Shown here: in pieces, positions 11,860 to 23,000 of the stretch
Layout of the letters: the number at the start of each line of letters is the position of its first letter
Numbering within the stretch: the first letter of the stretch is position 1
Source: Lottia gigantea
Lineage: Eukaryota; Mollusca; Gastropoda; Lottiidae
Direction: 5' to 3'
Assembly (NCBI RefSeq): GCF_000327385.1
Contig: NW_008708518.1
Coordinates: forward strand, 79,438-143,437
Length of the DNA stretch: 64,000 bases
The notes under the pieces: generated by a model
What the model saw: the letters and a program-made list of their open reading frames with translations, nothing else
Database searches by the model: none
What the model was told of the DNA's origin: nothing
Program-made: the position numbers and the translations under genes

Positions 11860-14800
11860 TTAAAAAGCAGCTCCGAGAGACCAACGATGATCTGATTTTC
11901 TACGCCTCATTCTCATTATTTGACTGTCAACATCGACAGCAGAACCCTTAGATTTCAAATCATCTCGTAGTCGAATATTCGCTAGTTTCATCAGTCCGAT
12001 ATTTCTACTGGTAGCTGTTAGAGAATGGAGTAACGAATCTCCTCCCTGAAATTAACAAAGTTTTATAATTAGAAATTGTACGGAAAACTGAAGACAGTAC
12101 TAGGACTAAACCTCCAGAAGGATTCTCCACCCCCACGGCCCCACTCCCCTGAAAATATCAAAATTTAGTATAAGAAATAATAAGGAAGTAAGTTAAAGGG
12201 CATGCTCCAGTTGCTGTACCAGTATGCAATGAGGAAAACTTGACCCCACAAAATCTGTATCTACCCAAATATAAAAATTATAAATTTCTACATTTCTATA
12301 TATTATGCCTGAACAACTTTCACACGCTGACTGAGATTAAAACACATGGACATAACGAGCTGCCTCCTGACATAGAAATACTGATAACAGCCTACCTTAA
12401 TAATCTCTTGAGCCTCTGGTAGCTGTGTACCAGGATGTCTCTGGAAGACCCGGACTAAAGGTCGATCTAGTCTTTCTCTAGTTGTTAAATCAGCACTCAT
12501 TACTGGTCCCTGAAAATAAAAATCAAAACTTGGCTTAAATTTCAATCTATATTGCTATTGAAATATCAACACTTATAATAATAATAGACTCTTTATTTTA
12601 CATGGGTTAGAATTAGGTCCAATACACCAAGGTGACATGGTCCTGTCTAACATTCAGTCCATGGAGACAAACATAGCCTCTTTATTTTATATGGTTTAGA
12701 ATTAGGTCCAATACACCAAGGTGACATGGTCCTGTCTAACATTCAGTCCATGGAGACAAACATAGACAGTTTATTTTACATGGGTTAGAATTAGGTCCAA
12801 TACACCAAGGTGACATGGTCCTGTCTAACATTCAGTCCATGGAGACAAACATAGCCTCTTTATTTTACATGGGTTAGAATTAGGTCCAATACACCAAGGT
12901 GACCATGGTCCTGTCTAACATTCAGTCCATGGAGACAAACATAGACAGTTTATTTTACATGGGTTAGAATTAGGTCCAATACACCAAGGTGACCATGGTC
13001 CTGTCTAACATTCAATCCATGGAGACAAACATAGCCTCTTTATTTTATATGGTTTTGGCAAAACATAGCTGTTGCATTCTGGGATATCTTTTTTATATTT
13101 CAGTAAATGTAATCTATAAAAATTCTGATAAAAACTTACGAGAGTATTTTCCATGGCTTTATTTGTAGCATCGTACCATCTCTGGGCTCGGTGTAACCCG
13201 TGACGATTTTCACCTAAACCTACCCCTAGATGATGCTGAAAAACAAAGATTCTTTTGGTTAAAAAAAACCTCAAGTTGGATGGATGAAACAGAATTTAAA
13301 TGGCTAATGGGAATGATAAATTACAAAAAAAATCAAAATGGCAATAGAATAGCTCAGTCAGTTGCTAGTTGGATTGTCGTCTGTTTGAAAATTAGGTGCC
13401 ATGGGTTCGAATCCTCCTCAGAGTAAGAAGATTCTAAAGCCACATCCAATACTTCAAAGAGTCTTGCTGCTGGGTTTCAACCCCTTCCACCAACATAGGA
13501 ATTTATAATATTTTAGCATTAGCCACTAGGTATACATCATCTATACACTTTGAGAAATTATGTTTTTTTCAATTTTTTTTACCCTTAAATTCAGGTAGAA
13601 CTCTGGACAAATAGTTTCACATAAAATACTAGCAATCATTAGACACACAAATATTCTCACCAAGTATGACTTGAGGTTATCCTAGCGCTATGATTATTTT
13701 GAGAAGAAATTTAAATATTTACCTTCAATGTAACTGTTTCTGCTATTTTCTGTGTGATTCCATCATTGACTGATCTATGAGCAGCTTTCTGTAATTTATC
13801 AGTTCTATCTATAGCATCTTTCAATTCACGACGAAGATAAGCCGAGCGTGTTCGAGCATCAGCAGCATCAGCTAGGGCGGAGTCAGCTTCCGGTGTATAG
13901 GGACCTAATGGATCAGCTTGACTAGCTCCTAATGACGTATTACCATCAAATCGTGAAATCCTTCCTTCCATCATACTTCTACTACGTTTTATTTTCATAT
14001 CATCTCGAGAGTTGGTGATTGATGAATTAGCCAGACAGAGTAGATCTAATACTCTAGAACGTTCTTGTAGCGTGGCAAACAGCCTCTTTCTAGCTTGATC
14101 TAACACCTATAATATATAAATTCATAAATAACAACATGTTTCAGGTTCTCTTTTAATATTTCTATATCAGTCTACAATTGCAGTATTGAACACTATTTTA
14201 ACAGTGAAAAGCTATATGCTATGTGTTCCTCAAGTAGCAGAGTATGATAATTATCACATTTAACATTTAGTTTTCTAAACTTTTATCTGCATTTTATGGG
14301 GACACTGATAGCATCAATTTACACCTTTCTTATATTCAGTTTTTACAATCCCTTTAAGCAACATTGAATTGTTTGTCACCAATCTGTACGTTATAAATTC
14401 AGTTTTGGAAAATTTGGGAACCATCATGAAATTTCAATAAAAATAAAAGGAAATTTACCTGTAGTTGTTGTTGGACAAGTTTCAGTTGAGCTTCCAGACC
14501 TTTTTTACAGTTTAATAAATGTGATCTCTCGGCATTCAGTAGATCATCAGCGCCATCCCGTTCCTGGAGAATAGATTGAAACTTTTATTAGTTTTACATT
14601 CATAGTGGTGACTAATCTAGTACCCTTCAATATTACTTCCTCTTCCCTCCCCCCTCCCCTTCTTTTACAACTAAATCCCAGCTATATGTCCCTGTATGTC
14701 TGATTTATGTTTTGTCATTGTGATACAAGTAAATCCAAGCTATATGGGCCTAGATTCTACCCTACTGGTCATATCTGGAAAATAGAGCCAAATAAATAGC

Positions 14801-17800
14801 CCCACCCCAGAGGCAACAAAGGATTTGTTTTGACAATGATCGAAACATTTCAATTCATGAAAATTCAGAAGATTTGTAGGTAAACTGGTAAAAAAATATC
14901 AATAATAAAATAACTACAAAGTGTTGAATTGTACTAAATAATGTAAGACATCTGTCAATCAATATTAATTACTGGGAGACCTGGGGGGAGGGGGAGGGGG
15001 GTTGAATTATTGATAGGAATACTAAATAACATTGATTTAATGTGAGAAGTGGTAGGGAGGGGACATTTATAATATCTGTTTTACTTTCTTATCAATGAGT
15101 AACTGCTAGAACTATAAAACTAGTAATTTTAGTAAGCAAATATAAAACAGCGATTTTGAAATAATTCTATAAAATAAGAAATGTTTAAAAAAAGGGAAAA
15201 ATTTTTACAATTAAAAAAAAAAGGTAAAACTATATTATAAACTGAATCAACATTTGATATCTTGATGGGTTAATAATTCTGAAGTTTGTATTTGTAACAG
15301 GGGGTTAAGGTGTAGAAATTCCAACCAGGCAACAAAAAAAGTTTGTTTTACATGTAAGTTATTTAGCTGTTGTAAGTTATTTAGCTGTTGTAAGTTATTT
15401 AGCTGTTGTAAGTTATTTAGTTGTTGTAAGTTATTTAGTTGTTGTAAGTTATTTAGTTGTTGTAAGTTATTTAGTTGTTGTAAGTTATTTAGTTGTTGTA
15501 AGTTATTTAGTTGTTGTAAGCTATTTAGCTGTTGTAAGTTATTTAGTTGTTGTAAGTTATTTAGTTGTTGTAAGTTATTTAGCTGTTGTAAGTTATTTAG
15601 TTGTTGTAAGTTATTTAGTTGTTGTAAGTTATTTAGTTGTTGTAAGTTATTTAGCTGTTGTAAGCTATTTAGCTGTTGTAAGTTATTTAGTTGTTGTAAG
15701 TTATTTAGTTGTTGTAAGTTATTTAGCTGTTGTAAGTTATTTAGTTGTTGTAAGTTATTTAGTTGTTGTAAGTTATTTAGTTGTTGTAAGTTATTTAGCT
15801 GTTGTAAGCTATTTAGCTGTTGTAAGTTATTTAGTTGTTGTAAGTTATTTAGCTGTTGTAAGTTATTTAGTTGTTGTAAGTTATTTAGTTGTTGTAAGTT
15901 ATTTAGTTGTTGTAAGTTATTTAGCTGTTGTAAGTTATTTAGTTGTTGTAAGTTATTTAGTTGTTGTAAGTTATTTAGTTGTTGTAAGTTATTTAGTTGT
16001 TGTAAGTTATTTAGCTGTTGTAAGCTATTTAGCTGTTGTAAGTTATTTAGTTGTTGTAAGTTATTTAGTTGTTGTAAGTTATTTAGCTGTTGTAAGTTAT
16101 TTAGTTGTTGTAAGTTATTTAGTTGTTGTAAGTTATTTAGTTGTTGTAAGTTATTTAGCTGTTGTAAGCTATTTAGCTGTTGTAAGTTATTTAGTTGTTG
16201 TAAGTTATTTAGCTGTTGTAAGTTATTTAGTTGTTGTAAGTTATTTAGTTGTTGTAAGTTATTTAGTTGTTGTAAGTTATTTAGCTGTTGTAAGTTATTT
16301 AGTTGTTGTAAGTTATTTAGTTGTTGTAAGTTATTTAGTTGTTGTAAGTTATTTAGCTGTTGTAAGTTATTTAGCTGTTGTAAGTTATTTAGTTGTTGTA
16401 AGTTATTTAGTTGTTGTAAGTTATTTAGTTGTTGTAAGTTATTTAGTAAGTTATTTAGTTGTTGTAAGTTATTTAGCTGTTGTAAGTTATTTAGCTGTTG
16501 TAAGTTATTTAGTTGTTGTAAGTTATTTAGCTGTTGTAAGTTATTTAGCTGTTGTAAGTTATTTAGCTGTTGTAAGTTATTTAGTTGTTGTAAGTTATTT
16601 AGTTGTTGTAAGTTATTTAGCTGTTGTAAGTTATTTAGCTGTTGTAAGTTATTTAGCTGTTGTAAGTTATTTGGTTGTTTGTTAAGCCCTAAATGAATAT
16701 TTTATAAACAATGTAGAACTAATTGACAGAGTGATATATTTTATTAATAATAAATCAATATACACCACTACTACTGTAATATGTAATATATTCTATAACA
16801 TCGTAAAGGGATTTAATCCTGTAATAATTTCATTAAACATTTCAACAGGAAATAATTAGAGTTCCATTTATCTTTTGATTGTTTTTGATTGTTTCTAGAA
16901 AGACCTGTTCAGTATTTCAGATTGTTAAATATAACACAGGAACCATGGAGAAACTCAAACCTATTTTACATCTAATTTACAGATATATTTAAAACAAATT
17001 TTATTTATTCTTAAAAACCGCTATGGTTAACAATTTCTTATTTTTATTTTTCTATGTATCAATAGTAATTCTAGTAATATATATAGAAGATCAAGTTTGA
17101 TTAAATCTTCACCAAGTTGTATCAATTGTAATATATAATAGAGCCTAAAATATAATTAGATTACTGTATCACTTTACTAGAGAGTTACCCCTGATTATTT
17201 CATTAATATTGTACTAGATAACATCCAAATTAATTAACAGACTTATTAATTAACAACATTGTATCACAAACTATCACTATATCTATTGATTAATATTCTA
17301 CTGTATATCATAGACAGGTTAGATTGTTTATAACAAACTTAACAATATCTCATACAGGGCATCATGTCAGAAACTCTCTCAATAAACTAACAAACAATCC
17401 AATACACTTAAATCTAACATAAACCCGAGTTGAAACAAGAAAAATAAAATATAGTGTATTATTAATTAAAAAAAGTATTGATCTATATTATTAATTTCAT
17501 GAGAAAAATAAATGTACATTATAATTCATGTTTTAGTCAAATTCATTCATTTAGTTTATAAAATCTAATTTAAACGCAAATCAGGTTCTTACGTTTTCTT
17601 TTAATATCACTCGAGTTGCAAAAAAAACCTCAAAAATACAACGTAGAGAAGAAATCAGGCTATTTACTGATCTACAACATTTTAACAATCATTCATATTA
17701 ACTACAATCTATCACATAAATATAAATTGTTTGAATGTATAGGGGGTGGGGAGTGGGGTTTGGGGGGTACAGTGACGTATAAATTTGTAATTATACTATA

Positions 17801-19320
17801 GAATATTTTAGTGATACAGTTATAATTACAAGTGATGATGATATTTTAGGGGTGTTAGGTGACAATAGAATGGACAATTTTAACCACAATTAAAAAGGGA
17901 TGGTGTATAGGGACATAAAATATTATTTAAAATATAACTAGACTAAGGAAGCTGAGAATAAAAATATTCAGCAATTATTTGATTTGATTATTTTACCTTC
18001 AAACCTACTTGGTTTCAGAATGAACAGTTTTAGGCTAGAAAAATACAAAATTATCCATGAAAATCATTTATAATCATTTAGGACTAAGGTTAGGTATGGT
18101 ATTTGTCTAAACCTTTTCTGTCCCATATAACAGAGATCAATTTTAATAGCTACTGTTAACTGTATTACTTTTCACTGTGACAATCTGGCATTTGGTTAGT
18201 TTGCAATAAAAGAAACACCGTCCCACTTAAAAGACAAAAGTCTCAATGTACAGGTCATTTCTAAATTATAAATATTTTAACAACGTGTTTGTCCCTTATG
18301 ATTTCTTCTTAAATAATGCAACTCTCCTGGCGCAAATTTCCATCATTGCACACTGCATGGCATTGCCCTTCTTCATTAGCCTAACTAGATGCAGAAAAGC
18401 AGGACATATACGTCCATTCATTTAATTTCTGATGATCTTTTCTCAAAGTCAGAAGTTATTTCAGGGTTTGTCCTCAGTAAGCCTAATCTATTTATCATAC
18501 CAGCAGGTATTCAGTTGAATACAACCAGACAAAATTCAATTTTAAAACTCATTTATTATGAATGACTATCAGTATAATTTGAGTAGTTCTATTTATAGAT
18601 TATATTTGTAGTTAAGTTGATCATTAACTTTCAATCATCAGCCAGTCACTGAGTCTCGTAAAATATAATATTATTAAGATCAACTGAGTTCAAATAAACT
18701 GATACAGTCTCTCTAGGTCTATAGGTTTTTGACACTAGGCTGAAATACTTGTCAAATATGTTTGAAATTCAAGATCAGCTTGTTTATTATCTAACAAGAT
18801 TGGTCTCCAATCATGAATGATTTTCAGAAGAATAAAATCAATGTTAAAATTTGTAAAATGATCCTCATTGAACTTTATATCATATACCTACTTTAATTGA
18901 TTTTTAAATATTAAAAAAAAACAGTATTAATGAAGAGTTACCTACCCTTTCACGGCTTGGTCTAGAAATTCTAATTTCTTGACTGTTTTTATTGAGTTGA
19001 ATATCTTTTCGAATGTGTTCCAAAGCTTTTTCTAGAGATTCTTTCCCACGAGTTAAAGATTTAATTTCTTCGTTTGTTTCTAACAGACTTTCTCGTAATT
19101 TAGAAACAACAACTCGAACATCTCTAGAATATCGTCGAATTTCTTCATTACTCAACTGAGCCACTGTATCTCTCAAATGTGGTAATGGATCTAAAGCTCG
19201 ACCAATGTCATTTCCTTTATCACTTTTCTGTACCAGCGATTGTGATAATTTCAATGTTTTCAATGTAGAATTTCTCCACGCTTCTGCTCCAATGGATGTG
19301 GCTGGTTTAGTTGTCAACAT
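11860..19320 (-). CDS. TEKTL1: Tektin-family axonemal protein, probably tektin-like protein 1
   Basis: Tektins form coiled-coil filaments inside ciliary and flagellar doublet microtubules; TEKTL1 (CCDC105) is a divergent member known from sperm doublets. Six coding exons on the minus strand: 18946-19320, 14459-14563, 13723-14106, 13140-13235, 12396-12509 and 11860-12045, all multiples of three (phase-0 introns), giving 419 aa. The protein is mostly heptad-rich helix: [15 protein letters not shown] near the N-terminus, [13 protein letters not shown] around residues 95-107, [13 protein letters not shown], then [17 protein letters not shown], and [19 protein letters not shown] in the place where tektins carry their RPNVELCRD-type loop. 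It ends [17 protein letters not shown]. Absence of the exact tektin nonapeptide argues against TEKT1-5; assignment to TEKTL1 is from remembered family features and is less sure than the tektin-family call. It is head-to-head with the taperin-like gene, and intron 1 (4.4 kb) holds an 18-bp array. Confidence 0.8.
12588..13050. repeat. Minisatellite, about 87-88-bp unit, 5 copies plus a partial
   Basis: Unit: tttattttacatgggttaga, then ccaatacaccaaggtgacat and cctgtctaacattcagtcc. Junctions alternate between gcctc and gacag, so the array is a dimeric repeat. It fills the intron between exons 4 and 5 of the tektin-like gene. A lone copy lies at 55750-55830. Confidence 0.85.
13340..13520 (+). repeat. 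tRNA-derived SINE-like element
   Basis: An A-box-like tagctcagtcagttgctag and a perfect B box ggttcgaatcc (13404-13414) are spaced as in a tRNA gene, followed by a non-tRNA body (cacatccaatacttcaaaga). The flanks do not form a good acceptor stem, so it is a SINE head, not a tRNA gene. Related diverged copies: 37690-37770 and 56300-56420. In an intron of the tektin-like gene, opposite to its strand. Confidence 0.65.
15354..16680. repeat. Minisatellite, 18-bp unit, about 73 copies, with higher-order structure
   Basis: Three unit types: gtaagttatttagttgtt, gtaagttatttagctgtt and gtaagctatttagctgtt. The order of types repeats exactly with a 360-bp (20-unit) period between about 15565-15995 and 15925-16355. 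One short unit occurs near 16446. Confidence 0.93.
18302..18430. repeat. Dispersed repeat (CACTGCATGGCATT family)
   Basis: Contains ctcctggcgcaaatttcc, cattgcacactgcatggcat and ttcattagcctaactagatg. Related segments are at 37560-37690, 61858-62010 and, on the other strand, 57424-57545 and 11025-11135. The 61858 copy is the longest and includes tgtgcacgttaaagatccct at its left. Confidence 0.55.
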
Positions 19321-20027
19321 TTTGTAGATTGTTCTTCAAGTATTCGATTCAATAAAGAAATTTAAACATCTGCCAATGAAAGAGAAAGTTTAAATGACAA
19401 ATAAGTAGAGTGTTTTTCTTGTTTAATCGCCCGTAGCGTCGTCCAGATCAACGTTGCCTAGGACAACAACAAGCTTGTTTCATTTCCGGTAGCCGAGCAC
19501 TAAATATCGATTATAGAAAATAGTGATTTTTTTTTAAAAATTAAAATGATTATAAATTTGAAAGTGTAGATTTTAAACTAAATGTTTTAAAACTTTTAAT
19601 TCGTTCATTCAAAACTTTTCATTCAATATTTTTAATGGGCGGGGTCAGATTGTGACTCAGTGCTGCTCCGCAGATAGTAAAAGGTCAAAGTTTAAGGTAT
19701 AATTTTGTGTTCATTTGAATTTTTTTGAAAAAAGCGGGTTATATTTGAATTGTCATCCATTGAAACATTGTTTTTGTGAAATTTTTGACTATTTTAGACA
19801 TTTTTCAGTGACTGTCAAACGACAGAAGTAAAATTGTAAGGGAATTAAAGAGCAGACGACCTTCACCTTGATTAGTAATAACTCGCACCGACTTGACTGA
19901 CGTCATGATTAACTGTGAATCGAGTGACAAGGAAGGGACGGTATCCCGGAAAATATAACACTTTTTATTCATCAAATGACTGGTAATTAGTGAACAGTTA
20001 ATTGTATTTATGACAGCAATAATCAAC
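19321..20027. promoter_or_regulatory. Shared divergent promoter region, tektin-like gene / taperin-like gene
   Basis: The two start codons face apart across about 0.7 kb with no other coding sequence, so the genes probably share a bidirectional promoter. The segment is less repeat-laden than its surroundings. It contains a candidate RFX X-box at 19453-19467. The region includes the 5'UTRs of both genes; start sites cannot be placed from sequence alone. Confidence 0.55.
19453..19467 (-). promoter_or_regulatory. Candidate X-box (RFX site) of the tektin-like gene
   Basis: The sequence gttgcctaggacaac is two half-sites, GTTGCC and GACAAC, separated by three bases. It fits the X-box pattern (GTNRCC, 0-3 bases, RGYAAC) with one mismatch. 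It lies 133-147 bases upstream of the tektin-like start codon, the usual place for RFX sites controlling cilia genes. Confidence 0.45.
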
Positions 20028-23000
20028 ATGGCTTCTGTCTCACCGTGGAATTCTAAAATTCCGGGAAATCGTCGCCTTTCCGACGATAAGGACAGTGTTG
20101 TAATGTCGTCGTCGTGGAGTCGATCAGTAGGAGAGAAATCGAGTGATGGACTATCAGTGAATAGTAATATAAACATTGACAGTTCAAATAGTCAGGATTT
20201 TAATAATAGTAATAAAAATATAGTAAATCATCGTAATTTCAATGGAAATAGTGAAACAGACGCAGTGGATAAACACAATCTTGTGTCCATTACTGAAAAC
20301 CCTTTCTTTAAATCGTATGGGAAAATTCGAGCACCTCATACTCGTAATGAATATCGAGCTGAAAGAGAGCGAAATCATACTGATAGCTCTCCGTTATCGC
20401 CGAAAGTTTTCAGCGACAATATTTCAACGTCGAATTCTCTTCAACAAGAAGATGAAGAAGAGGTGGAATATCATCCAGGTTCCGGGTTCGTGACAAAATT
20501 ATTAGGAAAGTTTAAAATGAAATACGAAAAGGAAGAACGTGCCTATTCTCAACCAGTGCCAATTAAACGATCTTCGAGTTTAGAAAATATTCTGGACAAT
20601 CAGCCAGTAGCGTCTTCGGTAAAACTGATGAGAAGTGTAAAAAATGACCATGTTTCGTCTGTGATAGGACAGAGTAATCTTAATTACCGGACAAAAAGTG
20701 TGGAACATATAAACTCTACAAATAAACCAGTGCCTGGAAAACGAGCGCCAGACGTCAAACTAGCTAGGAAAGATATCGTAATTATAGAATCTTCAAAATC
20801 AGGGAAAGTTTCTCCCACGCCAACTCAACCTACTAACCATATTCGTTCTGGAAGTGTATCTCCAACAATTTCAACTACAACATTACGAGATGAAACCCCT
20901 GAAGTTGACGAACTTCCTAAACCAAACACAGTCACGAACACTAGACATTTATTTGAATCTACTCCTCGTAGTGGGTCAAAAAGTCGTGCAGCGCCCGCTC
21001 CTCCGCGGCCATCTAGCTCAGCTGGTACCAGAATTTCAACAGTTGCACCAACTAAAAATATTTCAGCTCCCATCACCACCTCAGCACATTCAAACAAACC
21101 AAATCATTCTCAAAAACCAAAAGATGTCGTCAGCACCAAATCAACAACAGACGCACCGTTGCCAAGAAGTACCTTACCACCCGTTACCAACAGAAATAAA
21201 AAACCCAGTCCAGTTGTTACTGTGGCACCTTATAAACCAAAATCAGATGAGAATTATTCCACAACAACTTCTGCTACCATTCCGTTACCTCAGAAACCAT
21301 TGACAACACCTCGAAATGGGGACATGTCTACTGACAAGAAACCATTACAACCCACAACCAACCAAAATTTCATCTCAACGCCTAGGGATATCAAGGACGA
21401 AAAAGTTCATCAAGAAACAAAATCGGAAAAAATCATAGAAAAGCCAGATATAAAATCGGAAGTGAAAACTCAAAAAGACTCAGTGAAAATCTCGGAAGAG
21501 ATCATTCTGAAAAAATCAGAGGACAAAATTGTTACGAAGAATCAAATTAAAAATACAAATATTTCTGAAATGAAAGTTATTGAGGACAAAGTTGATAAAA
21601 GTGACTCTCAATCTGAACCTGTTAAAGGTATTCCTACCATTATTGCTCAACGAATGAAAAAGGAAACGAGTCCAGATTCCGTTGTAACCAATGGCAGCCA
21701 AGTTTCTAGTCAGTCCTCAAAATCAGAACTTTACAACTCAGGTTCTAATGATATTTCCTCGAAAAAACGTCAAGCTCCTGCCATCCCTAAATCTGGTGTT
21801 ATAACTATGGAAACTAAAAAAGAAGTTCCTGAAAAGGAAGAAATATCCCCAAGACAAAATTTACATCACGCTCAAAAGAAGAGTCAAGATATTGGGGGTC
21901 CAGCTATGGTTTTTGATAGCAGTATGGTAGCTAAGAAGAAACGCAAGCCCAATTATTCCACCACTACGAATAATGTGGGCGTTCCTAAACTGGATTTAAC
22001 TGGAATAAACGATAATGTTGGTCGTCATGGTTATCAAGAAGGATATAAACCAACAGAAATTAAGCCGTGTAAAATTATATTTATTGGTGCACTGGTAGAT
22101 TTGGGAAGATCTTTACTGAAGAAGGATGGACAATCTTCTACTAAGGTAGGTCCTAATCTTATCCCAGATTTTATTGGGACCTGGGATTCTCGAAACCTTA
22201 ACTTCTGATGATTTTAGTTTTGCAATCATCTGATTGGTCAGTCACTAAAATTTATTTTGAATTTTATTTTATTATCCAATCAGATTACTGTATTTATTAA
22301 AATCTGAATTTTATTTAAATTTTGAGAATAAGGTCCGAGGGTTGCATATTGAGCTACTTCTTTGATAACTCTGGTGTCCAGAATTTGATCAGGGTTTGAT
22401 TCTGGGTGGGGAATTCCCTGTCATTTATAACTTAGACAAGAGGTATGATGATGTTCAACTAAGACTGTGTATTAAAGATATTTAGACTGTTGAAACTGTA
22501 AAAGATATAGCTGGTGGTGTGAGATACCAGGGCAAGAAGACCTTATCAACATACATTTTATCATGGGTTTTTTTTTATAAAAAAATGTATAGGAACAGGT
22601 GAAAAATGAAACATCAGGCTCCACACTCATTCATCTTTCTTAAGCTCACGCAAACTTCTGACAAGGATAGGCTGTTTCAAAATTACAAATTTCAATGTAA
22701 AAATTCATTTTATAAATTTGATATTTTCTATAATTTTAGACACTCTAACCATTGTTAAAATAGAATAAAATAAGTGAAATAATAATATTTACTGTAAGAT
22801 GGGTGTTTTAGAGTGAATAGGTACACTCAAGTTAATAAAAGGGGGAAAGAAAAATAGATTTTGAACCCAGCCTATCCCCATTAAAATACATTACATTAAA
22901 TTTATAAATATCTTAACATATTATATCACCAGTCCTTGTCCACTAGTAGTTTATTAGGGTTGTTTACATTAAAAAAAATAATCTGTATGATTAATTAGTA

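Larger units (their letters stand above)
14564..18945 (-). other. Intron 1 of the tektin-like gene
   Basis: A 4.4-kb intron bounded by a gtaggt donor and an attctccag acceptor. It holds G-rich runs at about 14983-15002, the 18-bp array at 15354-16680, AT-rich filler, and a diverged dispersed repeat at about 18302-18430. No exon-like segment is seen. Confidence 0.75.

Noticed and set aside
13340-13420. tRNA gene suggested by A and B boxes
   Set aside because: The acceptor and anticodon stems do not pair properly and the sequence continues into a repeat body with diverged copies elsewhere; a SINE head fits better.
20825-21303. Frames overlapping the taperin-like first exon on both strands
   Set aside because: Shadows of the 2.1-kb coding exon, which alone shows family motifs.
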